This document shows positions 29,501 through 39,169 of a DNA stretch of 64,000 bases, one piece after another. Where the stretch lies: positions 293,943 through 357,942 of the forward strand of contig NZ_QFRI01000002.1 of assembly GCF_003143755.1 (NCBI RefSeq), given 5' to 3'. This DNA is from Algibacter marinivivus. Lineage in GTDB: Bacteria; Bacteroidota; Bacteroidia; Flavobacteriales; Flavobacteriaceae. The notes under the pieces were generated by a model. The model was given only the letters and a program-made list of their open reading frames with translations. It did no database searches and was not told where the DNA came from. A program made the translations under genes and the position numbers. Numbering within the stretch: position 1 is the stretch's first letter; the number at the start of each line of letters is the position of its first letter.

Positions 29501-30535
29501 ATGGGTACATTCAAATATCTCACTATCATATTTTTAGGTGTTTTACTGGTTTCTTGTGGATCAAATTCTGGTCAGAAAAAAAGCGATTTTACTATTAAAA
29601 CAAATGCCGAAAAAGGTAATATTGCTAATAATCAGACCTTAAAACTATCCCTAGAAAACAAAAAAAATCATACTATTGATTCTATTTCATATCGCTTAAA
29701 CGGTAATAGAATTAGTGCAAATACTGCATTAAAAAACTTTAAGTTAGGAAAACAAACTCTTGATGCTACTGTGTATTTTGAGGGTGAGAAACAAACAACA
29801 ACATCGACCGTAACTATTTTAAATAGTGAGTTACCAAAAGTTTACACTTATAAAATTATAAATGAATATCCGCATGATATCACATCATACACGCAAGGTT
29901 TAGAATTTCATAATGATACACTTTATGAAAGCACAGGCCAGCTTAAAGAATCTAAGCTTAGAAAATTAGATTATAAAACTGGGGAAGTTCTTAAAAATAT
30001 AAATTTAGCAGATGAATATTTTGGTGAAGGATTAACTATCTTAAATAATAAAGTATATCAATTAACATGGCAAAAAGGAACTGGGTTTGTTTACGATGTA
30101 AATACATTTGAAAAACTGAGTAGTTTTAGATACGGAAATAGTAAAGAAGGATGGGGTTTATGCAACTATAACAACATTATTTATAAAAGTGATGGTTCTG
30201 AAAAAATATGGCAACTAGATTCTGAAACTCTAGCTGAAAAAGAATATATCCAAGTATATACCAATAAAGGCAAAATAGTTGGTATAAATGAAATGGAATG
30301 GATTGATGGAAAAATTTATGCTAATCGTTATCAAAAAGATGGTGTAGCTATTATTAATCCTGAAAACGGTGCTGTTGTTGGTGTAATAAACTTCAAGCCT
30401 CTAAAAAAACTAGTTACTCAACATGACGGTCTAGATGTTTTAAATGGCATTGCCTATAATCCAAAAACGAAAACTATTTTTGTTACAGGAAAACGATGGG
30501 ATAAATTATTTGAAGTTGAGATTATAGAGAAATAA
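29501..30535 (+). CDS. glutaminyl-peptide cyclotransferase lipoprotein
   Basis: This 344-residue protein has a lipoprotein signal (LLVSC, Cys19), an Ig-like N-terminal segment (about 30-110) and a five-bladed propeller of the bacterial/plant glutaminyl cyclase type. Family motifs are EYPHDITSYTQGLEF, YESTGQ, LTWQKGTGFVYD, EGWGLCNY, NEMEWIDGKIYAN and the TQHDGLDVLNGIAY C-terminus. It converts N-terminal Gln to pyroglutamate in exported proteins. In Bacteroidota this matters because signal-peptidase I cleavage often exposes Gln. Confidence 0.9.
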   Translation: MGTFKYLTIIFLGVLLVSCGSNSGQKKSDFTIKTNAEKGNIANNQTLKLSLENKKNHTIDSISYRLNGNRISANTALKNFKLGKQTLDATVYFEGEKQTTTSTVTILNSELPKVYTYKIINEYPHDITSYTQGLEFHNDTLYESTGQLKESKLRKLDYKTGEVLKNINLADEYFGEGLTILNNKVYQLTWQKGTGFVYDVNTFEKLSSFRYGNSKEGWGLCNYNNIIYKSDGSEKIWQLDSETLAEKEYIQVYTNKGKIVGINEMEWIDGKIYANRYQKDGVAIINPENGAVVGVINFKPLKKLVTQHDGLDVLNGIAYNPKTKTIFVTGKRWDKLFEVEIIEK

Positions 30536-30544
30536 TTTTACACT

Positions 30545-31855
30545 CTACGAAACAGCAAATTTATTTATTGTTAGTTTTCGCTTACCAGATGATAATTGAG
30601 GTATTTCATCCACATACTCAACATTAATTATAGCGTCATCCCCTAAGAAGTCTTGTAACATTGTCTTCAATTTTTCTTCATGTTGAAAAACTTCATCCAA
30701 ATTAAGTTTAACGAGATATGTATTCTTATTAGTTTGAATTAATTGAAATTGTTTAAACTCAGGAAAATGTTCTAATTCATAGACAACAGAAGTCATTGGT
30801 TTTCCTTTAGTATCATAGATTACATCCATTCTTCTTCCTTCAACTTTCGAAAAAGAAGGCGCTCCATTAAAAAAGTTTTTATCAATTTCCATTACCGCTA
30901 TATCACCTGTATCATATCTAATCATAGGCACATGGTAATTGAATAAGTCAGTTACTACAACTCGCCCTGGCACACCATATTCAACTGGCTTATCGCTATT
31001 CATATCTAAAATTTCAATATAATAACTAGCCCAATTAATATGATAAGCATCTCCTCCATTTTTTATCTGTTGAGAAAGTATACCGTTTTCCATGTTAGAA
31101 TACCTGGAAAGTATGTCAAAACCAAAATATTTTTTTATAGTTTTTTTTGTATAATTACCCATTGCCTCTGCATTAGCAATCATAGAAGTGACATTAGCTT
31201 TAATTGGCTCAGAATTTGTTCTATCTAAATATTTACAAATTTCTTTAAATGCTGAAGTGTAACCTAGAAAAGCTTTTGTGGAATTATTTTTTTTTATATC
31301 TTCTATTAGTTTGCAAAAAATTTCATCTTCAATAGACCTAACATTTACTTTTTTAATGTTTTGCACAAATGTAGATAGTCTCCCTTTTGAAGGTACACTA
31401 TCCCAAGATCTCATATAATACAATTTTTGCCCTAAGAAATAACCGGACTTCTCACTAAAATAAATAGTATCGGCTGTATTTCTACTTTTTTTATTTTTGT
31501 CTAAGTAAACTGTAAATGGTGTTCCTGTAGAACCGCTTGTATACACTTTAAAACAAGGCTTGTCCTTATATTCTTTTGACACAAAATCATCATACTTACT
31601 TCTTATGTAAATTTTATCAACTACAGGAAAGTCTTCAATTGATTTTAATTTTTGATATTCTTTGTAATAAGGGACAGTTTCTACTGCATGTTTGAGTAAA
31701 TTTTCTAAATTGAGTGCCCTTTTTTTCTTTGAGGCATCTGCATTGTAATTTTCTAGAATAAATTTTACATCGTTAAAATGAGAGCGTACTTTACTTCCTT
31801 TTAAGAAATCTACTCCCCAATAAGAGTAGTATCTTAATTTCTCCAAAAATTTCAT
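30545..31855 (-). CDS. PaaK/CapK-like AMP-binding enzyme
   Basis: This 436-residue protein resembles phenylacetate--CoA ligase and CapK proteins of the ANL superfamily. The phosphate-binding loop is VYTSGSTGTPFTVYLDK. Later segments include YHINWASYYIEILD, the MIRYDTGDIAVME region and the C-terminal hinge with FSKVEGRRMDVIY. It would activate a carboxylic acid as an acyl-adenylate; the acid is unknown. CapK homologues often act in polysaccharide loci, but no glycan genes adjoin it here. It lies 7 kb from the NRPS locus, on the same strand as its leftward operon; a role in that pathway is only a possibility. Confidence 0.8.
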   Translation of the reverse strand: MKFLEKLRYYSYWGVDFLKGSKVRSHFNDVKFILENYNADASKKKRALNLENLLKHAVETVPYYKEYQKLKSIEDFPVVDKIYIRSKYDDFVSKEYKDKPCFKVYTSGSTGTPFTVYLDKNKKSRNTADTIYFSEKSGYFLGQKLYYMRSWDSVPSKGRLSTFVQNIKKVNVRSIEDEIFCKLIEDIKKNNSTKAFLGYTSAFKEICKYLDRTNSEPIKANVTSMIANAEAMGNYTKKTIKKYFGFDILSRYSNMENGILSQQIKNGGDAYHINWASYYIEILDMNSDKPVEYGVPGRVVVTDLFNYHVPMIRYDTGDIAVMEIDKNFFNGAPSFSKVEGRRMDVIYDTKGKPMTSVVYELEHFPEFKQFQLIQTNKNTYLVKLNLDEVFQHEEKLKTMLQDFLGDDAIINVEYVDEIPQLSSGKRKLTINKFAVS

Positions 31856-32089
31856 TAATGTTAGGGTTGTTACAGCACCTAGGGAAGGTTACAATACGAA
31901 TATCCAAAAAAAAGAAAGAAAATTAATGCTTTTTTAGATGAACAGTAGTTTTCTTAGTCAAAGAAAACTATAATGTTCTGATTATCAGGTATTATTTTCC
32001 TCAATGAAATAAAATGAGTTTAATTTTTTTTGATTAACAAAAAATGAAGATATTATAATAATTTGATAAAAAGATAACGCTAAAACAAA

Positions 32090-33580
32090 TTATAACTTAA
32101 ACCAATTCTTAGTTATGATAGATTCAATTTGACTGTTACTTTTATGAACAAACTCATTTTTTATAACGTTATACTCATAATCATTTGCCCATGCTTTACA
32201 ATTTTCAGAAACTTCTTTAATAGCATCACAAATAAATTCAATCTCTTTATTTGTCATTGTTGGATGAATAGACATTCTTATCCAACCTGGACGTTCCATC
32301 AAGCAGCCTTCAAGAATTTTCTCTTCAATAGCTTTAGAAGTTAATTGATCAACATGTAATAAATAATGACCGTAAGTTCCTGCACAAGAACATCCCCCAC
32401 GTGTTTGAATACCAAACTTATCATTTAAAAGCTTAACTATTAAATTATAATGTACATCTTCAATGTAAAATGAAAATACTCCTAACCTATCTTGATGCTT
32501 TGGAGCTAAAATAGTAAGATTTTCAACAGATGATAGTTTTTCAAAAACAACTTTATTTAGCTCATGTTCTCTATCTAAAATATTTTGAATACCCATTTCT
32601 TCTTTCAATTGAATTGAAAGTGCAATTTTTATTGCTTGCAAAAAACCAGGAGTACCACCATCTTCACGAGTTTCAATATCATCAATGTAATCATGATCTC
32701 CCCAAGGATTAGTATAACTAACAGTTCCTCCTCCAGGGTTATCTGGCACTAAATTTTTATATAATTTTTTATTGAATATTAATACACCCGATGCTCCCGG
32801 GCCACCTAGAAACTTATGTGGAGAAAAAGTAATTGCATCTAAATACTCTTCCTGATGCTGTGGATGCATATCTATAGCTACATAAGGTGCTGAACATGCA
32901 AAATCGACAAAGCATAAGCCATTATTTTGATGCATTACTCTAGCAACTTCATGATAATTGGTTCTTATACCTGTTACATTAGAGCAACCTGTAATTGCTG
33001 CTATTTTAATAGGAGTATCTTGATATTCTTCTAATAAAACTTTTAATTTATTTATACAAGGTAATCCTTCATCGTTAGACGGAATTACTTTTACATTTGC
33101 TATAGTTTCTAGCCATGAAGTTTGGTTAGAATGATGCTCCATATGTGACACAAAAATGATGGGACGCTTCTCATCTGGAACTATTGTATTTTCTTTTAGA
33201 TTTTCGCAAAGCTTAAGCCCTAAAATACGTTGAAACTTATTTATAGCACCAGTCATACCAGTACCAACAGTCAAAAGAACATCGTCTTCTGAAGCGTTAA
33301 CATGCTTTTTGATAATATTTCTAGCATCATGATATGCATGAGTCATAGCTGACCCTGTGATAGAAGTTTCTGTATGGGTATTCGCTACAAACGGACCAAT
33401 TTCATTAAGTATTTTTTCTTCAATTGGTCTATATAACCTACCGCTAGCTGTCCAATCTGCATAGATTATTTTTTTTCTCCCATAAGGTGAATCAAAATAT
33501 TCATCAACACCTACTATATTGTCTCTAAATGGCTTAAAATACTCTTCTAGACTATCAATATTAACCTTAGTACTCAACAT
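32090..33580 (-). CDS. class V aminotransferase-fold enzyme (cysteine desulfurase/selenocysteine lyase-like)
   Basis: This 496-residue PLP enzyme belongs to the SufS/NifS-like superfamily. The PLP lysine is in FSPHKFLGG (Lys256). The catalytic-loop cysteine region reads RGGCSCAGTYG (Cys397 and Cys399), in the place of the RxGxxCA loop of SufS. VSHMEHHSNQTSW and CFVDFACSAPY are cofactor-binding segments. It is about 90 residues longer than SufS. Desulfurase or C-S lyase activity is likely but the substrate is unknown. It stands alone, with 234 bases of AT-rich DNA holding no ORF downstream before the PaaK-like gene. Confidence 0.82.
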   Translation of the reverse strand: MLSTKVNIDSLEEYFKPFRDNIVGVDEYFDSPYGRKKIIYADWTASGRLYRPIEEKILNEIGPFVANTHTETSITGSAMTHAYHDARNIIKKHVNASEDDVLLTVGTGMTGAINKFQRILGLKLCENLKENTIVPDEKRPIIFVSHMEHHSNQTSWLETIANVKVIPSNDEGLPCINKLKVLLEEYQDTPIKIAAITGCSNVTGIRTNYHEVARVMHQNNGLCFVDFACSAPYVAIDMHPQHQEEYLDAITFSPHKFLGGPGASGVLIFNKKLYKNLVPDNPGGGTVSYTNPWGDHDYIDDIETREDGGTPGFLQAIKIALSIQLKEEMGIQNILDREHELNKVVFEKLSSVENLTILAPKHQDRLGVFSFYIEDVHYNLIVKLLNDKFGIQTRGGCSCAGTYGHYLLHVDQLTSKAIEEKILEGCLMERPGWIRMSIHPTMTNKEIEFICDAIKEVSENCKAWANDYEYNVIKNEFVHKSNSQIESIITKNWFKL

Positions 33581-33598
33581 ATCTTGTCGCTTTATAAT

Positions 33599-33630
33599 AG
33601 ATTATAACTTATTGTAGACAATAGTAATCT
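33599..33630. promoter_or_regulatory. imperfect inverted repeat upstream of the class V aminotransferase-fold gene
   Basis: AGATTA and ATTGT on the left pair with ACAAT and TAATCT on the right around a two-base centre, with a few unpaired bases on the left arm. It lies 19-50 bases before the ATG on the minus strand, where an operator or leader hairpin could act. Confidence 0.4.
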
Positions 33631-33631
33631 A

Positions 33632-33662
33632 ATAAAAAAATATCAAAGTAACTTTTGTTACT
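33632..33662 (-). terminator. weak terminator of the dsbD-like gene
   Basis: On the minus strand a 6-bp stem AGTAAC/GTTACT with loop AAAA is followed by TTGATATTTTTTT. The stem is short and the T run starts a few bases late, so efficiency is uncertain. Confidence 0.5.
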
Positions 33663-33683
33663 AAAACAGTAAAACTATTTAGT

Positions 33684-35672
33684 CTATTTACTATTGAAAA
33701 CCTTTAAACCACTCTCTAAAAATTTAGCATATTCATCTTCATCTGGTGTATATCCTACAGGTTCATTTAAAACTTGATTCCCATCAGAGTTTAATAACAC
33801 ATAATATGGCTGCGAATTTGTTTGAAAAAATTGTGTTTGAAAATTAGCCCATTTATGTCCGTAATTCTTTAACAATCTTTTACCACCATTCACTCTATTC
33901 ACTTCAACTTTTTCGTTAGTTGGCAAATCTTTCTTATCATCAACATAAAGTGAAATCAAAACATATTCATTTCTCAAATAATTATCAATTTTTTCTAATG
34001 GCCATACATGTTCTTCCATCTTTCTGCAGTTAACACAAGCATAACCAGTAAAATCAATCATAATCGGCTTATTAACTTGTTTAGCATAAGCAATACCTTC
34101 TTTTAGGTCTTTAAATGTTTTAAGATTATTTGTTGAAGTACTTGGATACAGCCAACTATACCCAACAGGTGGAGCTAAACCACTTAATAAAGTTAAAGGT
34201 GTAAACGTATTAGTCTCTTTATTCACTCTAAACCCTGATGCCAAATAGATAGTAAATGCAGCAACTAAAATAGCTCCGCTAATTCTAAAAAATGATAATT
34301 TCTTAATTGGCGAATCATGAGGAAACTTTATTTTCCCAAATAGATATAATGCTAATCCTGCAAAAATGATAATCCAGATTATTAAAAATGGTTCTATCTT
34401 TAATAGTCCCCAATGTTTAACTAAATCTGCATTTGACAAAAATTTAAATGCTAATGCTAACTCTAAAAAGCCTAAAATAACTTTAGTTGTATTTAACCAA
34501 CCTCCAGATTTTGGCAAAGCATTCATCATATTAGGGAACATTGCAAATAATGCAAATGGCAAACCTAAAGACACTCCAAATCCTGCCATTCCTGCTGTAA
34601 GTTGCCATGCGCCTCCATCTGCAGTTAAAGAACCAGCAAGTAAGGATCCTAAAATAGGCCCTGTACATGAAAATGAAACAATGGCAAGCGTTAATGCCAT
34701 AAAGAAAATACCAATTATACCTCCTGCATTTTCTCCTTGCGTTGTTTTATTTGTCCAACTTGATGGCAATGTCAATTCATAAAAGCCAAAGAAAGAAAAA
34801 GCGAAAAACAGAAATACAGCAAAGAAAATCACATTTAGCCATACATTAGTAGAAATTTCATTTAAAATATCTGGATTAACAGAATCTAAAAGATGAAATG
34901 GTATACTTAAAATTAAATAAACTAATAAGATAAAAAAACCATACAACAGTGCTTTTCCTATACCAGAACTCTTATTTTGACTTCCTTTTTTAGTGAAAAA
35001 ACTAACCGTTAAAGGTATCATTGGAAAAACACACGGCGTTAAAAGTGCCAATAAACCACCTAAAAATCCTAAACCGAATATAGTCCAAAGGGATTTTTTT
35101 TCTTCAATTGTTCCAGACACTAAAGTGATATCTTTAGGTGTCATTCCATAAAGTTCTTTATTTACTAAATCATTATCAATTGTTTGCCCTCCAACAATAT
35201 CAACAGTTTCTTTATTAACTTTCTTATTAATGTTAAAAACTAAATCTACTTCTGTTGGTGGTAAGCATCTTGCATCATCACAAACCATAAATTCAACAGT
35301 AGCATTTACAGATGTAACATCTCCTAATAATTCTACTCTTTGTACAAAAATGGCAGATTCTTCAAAGAATTTTATTTTCATTTGAAAAACGGGATCGTTT
35401 ACAACTCGTCCTGCTCCTTCTCCAGTATTTCCAATAAACTTGAAAGCACCATTAGCATCATCAAAAGTGAATGTAGTTGGTATTGGTCCATCTTCTGGTA
35501 CATCTTGAGAGTATAAATGCCATCCTGGGTCAATTGTTGCCTGCGTAACTAAATTATATTCTGTATCTGAAAATTTTTCTAAAGATGTTTTCCATTTTAC
35601 TGGTTCTAATATTTGAGAATTACCAATTGAAAATGTTATTAATGCGATTAAAAGAATAAAGTATTTTTTCAT
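33684..35672 (-). CDS. DsbD-type thiol:disulfide interchange protein
   Basis: This 662-residue inner-membrane protein has the three DsbD parts. After the signal peptide comes a periplasmic N-terminal domain (about 20-160) with the cysteine pair CDDARC. The CcdA-like membrane core (about 195-475) has TPCVFPMIPLTVSFF and SCTGPILGSLLAG. The C-terminal thioredoxin domain has CVNC (Cys546 and Cys549) in FTGYACVNCRKMEE. It should pass electrons from cytoplasmic thioredoxin to periplasmic partners. A separate copy of the N-terminal domain lies 10 bases upstream in the same operon. Confidence 0.92.
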   Translation of the reverse strand: MKKYFILLIALITFSIGNSQILEPVKWKTSLEKFSDTEYNLVTQATIDPGWHLYSQDVPEDGPIPTTFTFDDANGAFKFIGNTGEGAGRVVNDPVFQMKIKFFEESAIFVQRVELLGDVTSVNATVEFMVCDDARCLPPTEVDLVFNINKKVNKETVDIVGGQTIDNDLVNKELYGMTPKDITLVSGTIEEKKSLWTIFGLGFLGGLLALLTPCVFPMIPLTVSFFTKKGSQNKSSGIGKALLYGFFILLVYLILSIPFHLLDSVNPDILNEISTNVWLNVIFFAVFLFFAFSFFGFYELTLPSSWTNKTTQGENAGGIIGIFFMALTLAIVSFSCTGPILGSLLAGSLTADGGAWQLTAGMAGFGVSLGLPFALFAMFPNMMNALPKSGGWLNTTKVILGFLELALAFKFLSNADLVKHWGLLKIEPFLIIWIIIFAGLALYLFGKIKFPHDSPIKKLSFFRISGAILVAAFTIYLASGFRVNKETNTFTPLTLLSGLAPPVGYSWLYPSTSTNNLKTFKDLKEGIAYAKQVNKPIMIDFTGYACVNCRKMEEHVWPLEKIDNYLRNEYVLISLYVDDKKDLPTNEKVEVNRVNGGKRLLKNYGHKWANFQTQFFQTNSQPYYVLLNSDGNQVLNEPVGYTPDEDEYAKFLESGLKVFNSK

Positions 35673-35682
35673 TTAATTATAT

Positions 35683-36132
35683 TTATTTTAAATCGAAAAC
35701 AAGAATTTCTGGTTCTGGCATAATACATTTAGAATTATCACAAACCATATAACTCACTTCAGAATTAATTTTAAAAGGCGGTTTACTTTTGAGTTTTATA
35801 CGTTGAACAAATTTAGTCTTAGTTTCAAAATACTTAACTTCCATATTAAATGTTGGATCATTAACTACAATTCCTTTTTGTTCTTTAGTATTACCCTTTT
35901 TAAGGTATTTATTGTTTCCTACAAATGAAAAACTTGTAGAAACAGGACCTCCTTCAGGAACATTTTGAGAATATAAATGCCAATTTTCTTCTATTAACGC
36001 ATTAGTAATCAACTCGTATTCTACATCTGACACCTTTTTAACTTCAGTAGACCATTTTACAGGTTTTAGTATTTGAGAATTACAAATGGTAAAACCAGCA
36101 AAAACAAACAAAATAATAAGGCAATTCTTCAT
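35683..36132 (-). CDS. stand-alone DsbD N-terminal-domain protein
   Basis: This 149-residue secreted protein (signal peptide MKNCLIILFVFAGFTICNSQ) is a paralogue of the first domain of the adjacent DsbD. Both share the sequence pattern ILxPVKW, NWHLYSQNVPEGGP, VVNDPxFxMxxKxFE and a C-terminal MVCDNSKC cysteine pair. It probably shuttles electrons from the DsbD core to a second set of periplasmic substrates. The ATG at 36132 is chosen because the longer frame from 36171 would bury the signal peptide. It is 10 bases upstream of the dsbD gene. Confidence 0.85.
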   Translation of the reverse strand: MKNCLIILFVFAGFTICNSQILKPVKWSTEVKKVSDVEYELITNALIEENWHLYSQNVPEGGPVSTSFSFVGNNKYLKKGNTKEQKGIVVNDPTFNMEVKYFETKTKFVQRIKLKSKPPFKINSEVSYMVCDNSKCIMPEPEILVFDLK

Positions 36133-36275
36133 CTTACTTTTTTTATTTACAAACTCATTTAAAAAATACATGCAACAAATGTATAAAGAAAGATTTTGTG
36201 TTTTAGTTAAAGAGTCGATAAAAGCTATTACCCCTTATTAATGAAATGTTAAAAAAATAAAAAAAAACCTTAAAT

Positions 36276-36300
36276 AAAAAAGCACACCAAAAAGGTGTGC
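36276..36300 (-). terminator. Rho-independent terminator of the TonB receptor operon
   Basis: On the minus strand GCACACC, loop TTTTT, GGTGTGC is followed by T6. It lies 22 bases after the receptor stop and marks the left end of the NRPS-linked operon. Confidence 0.88.
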
Positions 36301-36321
36301 CTTAAAATATATTTTTTAGTT

Positions 36322-38556
36322 CTAAAACCTAACAGATACTTTCCCTCTTAAGAAAAAAGGTGACCCAGGTGTAAAATGAATTTCTTCAACAGAATTAGCT
36401 TCATTGAACAGTCTACTTTCTGTAGCAAATTGTGTTTCATTCCATTCACTATCAAATAAGTTTTCTACAATTATACCAAACGTCCATTTTTTATGAGTAT
36501 AATTTAAATTTAAATCGGTAATAAAATACCCTTCTGCAACAATAGAATTATCCTCATTAGCTGGTCTGTCTTTAATAAACCTGTAACTAAGTCCTCCTGA
36601 AAAATTATTTAAATTTTTAAAATTTAGCCCACCAGATGATGTTAAATCTGGAGCTAATGGAATGTAGTCTTCTCCACTTGGTTCTTCACTACTTCTGGCA
36701 TGTGTATAATTAACATCAGTATTGAAATACAACCAATCAGTAAATTGATAGCGTAGTCCAAAATCAACTCCATATCTTGTTGTTTTCCCACTAGGTTCAA
36801 CAATACCAGCATCTCCAACATAAACAAACTCTTGCTGTAAAAACAAACTCCAAAAAGCAGCATTAATCACTAACCTGTCGTTAGGCTTAGTTACAAAACC
36901 TATGTCTGAACCAAATGCAGTTGGTAATATTTCTTTACCATTATTAGCATTTACCACTCTTGAATCATTTGAATGGTATCCTAAACCTGTTTTAGCAAAT
37001 AACTGTAATTTAGGAGACGCTGCATAAATAATGTTCAGTTTAGGGCTAATCAATGTTTTATTTTCACTTTGACTATCATAAGTTTCAGTTAATAAATCCT
37101 CATAATCAAACGTAAAATAATCTAATCTAACACCAGGATTAAATGTCCATTTATCAACTTTATAGTTAAGATCAGCAAAAGAAAATGCGTTAAGTTCATC
37201 AACATTACCATAGGCCAGTCTTTCTAAAAGTTCTTTTCTGTTTTTAGTTCTTGATAATTGAACATCATTCACATCATCATAACGAAAACCAACTCCTACT
37301 CTATATTTTAACTGTTCATCATGATTATCTAAATGAAATGATTCTTCATAAACACTTTTTGCCCCAATAATGGTTCTATCCTCATATTGTCTTATTTGAT
37401 CTGCATTTACAGGGTCTTCTAAAAAGAATGTGAAATTCGAAAATAATTCAAAATCATATTGAGAGATATAAGCAGATGATTTTAAACTGGAATGTTCATC
37501 AATATGTTTAATATGATTCATCCAAATATTAGTTCTACTCGTATTTCCTCCCTCTGTATCATCAATAGCTCCAAAACGACTTATTTGTCCGCTTTCCACA
37601 GCTCTAACTGGAATTTGTCCAGATGCGTCCCATTTACTTTGAAAATGCGAAAGAGACAGGTTAAACTCTTGGTCTTTATAATTATTGTAATTATATCGAC
37701 CCATTATATTTAAACGATTAAAGTTTTGTGGAGATTCAAAAACACCATCACTTAAATTCATCTCACTTGCTACGTATGCATTACTGTTTTCACCATCCCA
37801 AATTTTAAGCATACTCATAGCACGAACGGTATTAAATTGTCCAGCCTCAACAGAAATCAAGTTATCACTAATCTTTTTCTTAGTAACAATATCAACATAC
37901 CCAGCGGTATTAAAATTTCCTTTATCAGCATAGTACGAACCTTTTCCGAAATCTAAATTTTCAATAGTCTCTGGAATAATAAAGTGCATATCTGCATAAC
38001 CTTGACCATGTGCATGAGATACCATATTTACTGGCATACCATCAACATCAATAGCTATATCGGTTCCATGATCAATATCAAAACCTCTCAAAAATATTTG
38101 TTCTGCTTTTCCACCACCAGCATGCTGACCAATAATTAAACCTGGTATTTTTCGCAATATTTCTTGTGAGGATTTAACAGGACTCGCTTTAATATCAACA
38201 TTTACAAAGTTACTCAACACATTAACCTTAGATACAATGAGTACTTGGTCTAGAGATGCAGAGGATATCACAAGGTAAATATTTACCGTGCTATCTAAAT
38301 GAGATTCGTTAATTATAAGTTCTTGATTTTCATAACCCAATTGATAAAAAGTGATAACATCCCCTACTGAGATATCATCTAATTCAAAATACCCAGAAAC
38401 ATTTGTATATGTGTATGCTCCTGTATTCTTATTATAAACACCTACGCCTTGTAAGGGTTTTTCATTTTCTTCTGAAATTACTGTTCCGCTTAATTCGTGA
38501 GCGCTAACGCTACCAAAAACAGCTATAAATAAATATAAAATAATATGTTTTTTCAT
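36322..38556 (-). CDS. TonB-dependent outer-membrane receptor
   Basis: This 744-residue receptor has a signal peptide (MKKHIILYLFIAVFGSVSA) and a carboxypeptidase-like beta domain (about 22-95). A plug follows with LRKIPGLIIGQHAGGGKAEQ and IFLRGFDIDHGTDIAIDVDG, then a 22-strand-type barrel ending in aromatic F. The plug segment MPVNMVSHAHGQGYADMHF is rich in His and Met, as might suit a metal complex. It lies 154 bases after the His-rich gene that overlaps the NRPS, on the same strand. It is a candidate importer for the NRPS product. The start at 38556 is chosen over 38616 because it exposes the signal peptide. Confidence 0.9.
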   Translation of the reverse strand: MKKHIILYLFIAVFGSVSAHELSGTVISEENEKPLQGVGVYNKNTGAYTYTNVSGYFELDDISVGDVITFYQLGYENQELIINESHLDSTVNIYLVISSASLDQVLIVSKVNVLSNFVNVDIKASPVKSSQEILRKIPGLIIGQHAGGGKAEQIFLRGFDIDHGTDIAIDVDGMPVNMVSHAHGQGYADMHFIIPETIENLDFGKGSYYADKGNFNTAGYVDIVTKKKISDNLISVEAGQFNTVRAMSMLKIWDGENSNAYVASEMNLSDGVFESPQNFNRLNIMGRYNYNNYKDQEFNLSLSHFQSKWDASGQIPVRAVESGQISRFGAIDDTEGGNTSRTNIWMNHIKHIDEHSSLKSSAYISQYDFELFSNFTFFLEDPVNADQIRQYEDRTIIGAKSVYEESFHLDNHDEQLKYRVGVGFRYDDVNDVQLSRTKNRKELLERLAYGNVDELNAFSFADLNYKVDKWTFNPGVRLDYFTFDYEDLLTETYDSQSENKTLISPKLNIIYAASPKLQLFAKTGLGYHSNDSRVVNANNGKEILPTAFGSDIGFVTKPNDRLVINAAFWSLFLQQEFVYVGDAGIVEPSGKTTRYGVDFGLRYQFTDWLYFNTDVNYTHARSSEEPSGEDYIPLAPDLTSSGGLNFKNLNNFSGGLSYRFIKDRPANEDNSIVAEGYFITDLNLNYTHKKWTFGIIVENLFDSEWNETQFATESRLFNEANSVEEIHFTPGSPFFLRGKVSVRF

Positions 38557-38710
38557 TTTCTTTTTTTTTGAATAAATAACACAATGAATAGTTAAGCATA
38601 ATAATATGCAATACACTACTTGTATTATTTTAAATAATAAATATGATTTTAAAATAACTTTTGAGGCAAGTAAGAATTTGTAAATGCTTAAGTTATTTTT
38701 GAATTGAGTA

Positions 38711-39169
38711 TTATATTAATTGAGGAGGCTGCAGTTTACTTTTCAAAAAGCCTTGATGTATATTTTCCTTTAGAAACGAAAATTTGTGTTTTATATGTGA
38801 TTCAAAAAACGAATCTCGTTTATTATACATTTTCTTAGTTCTTAAATGTTTATCTATTTTTTGAAACACTATTTTTTTATTATCAGGTTCATCATCTAAA
38901 CCACAAATTTTCATAATCTCACTCAACATATCTAAAACAATATGTTGGTGCTCTTTATTATTAGATTTAAAACTATGCTCAATATGATATTTATCTTCTA
39001 GTTTTGAATGTGTAAGTAAAGATTCAGGTTGTTCTAATTGGTGGACAATAAAATGTAGCATTTTGTCTATCTCATTATGTGATGGTCCTAGAACATAGCA
39101 AATGCTCATGGAAATTACCATAATTTTAATTACAAACGACTCCCAGCCTTTTCTGTTATTATTATTCAT
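38711..39169 (-). CDS. His-rich membrane-anchored protein of unknown function
   Basis: This 152-residue protein has one hydrophobic segment (about residues 12-27) and about a dozen His residues in the rest, including HIEHSF, KEHQHIV and HIKHKF. I do not recognise a domain. It overlaps the serine NRPS gene by 8 bases, so it is translated with it, and precedes the TonB receptor gene. The His content and position suggest periplasmic metal binding or a role in uptake. That is inference. Confidence 0.6.
   Translation of the reverse strand: MNNNNRKGWESFVIKIMVISMSICYVLGPSHNEIDKMLHFIVHQLEQPESLLTHSKLEDKYHIEHSFKSNNKEHQHIVLDMLSEIMKICGLDDEPDNKKIVFQKIDKHLRTKKMYNKRDSFFESHIKHKFSFLKENIHQGFLKSKLQPPQLI

Noticed and set aside
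32090..33580. Class V aminotransferase-fold enzyme as part of the NRPS pathway.
   Set aside because: It is separated from the locus by the DsbD genes and a terminator, and similar enzymes occur alone in many genomes; no link can be shown.
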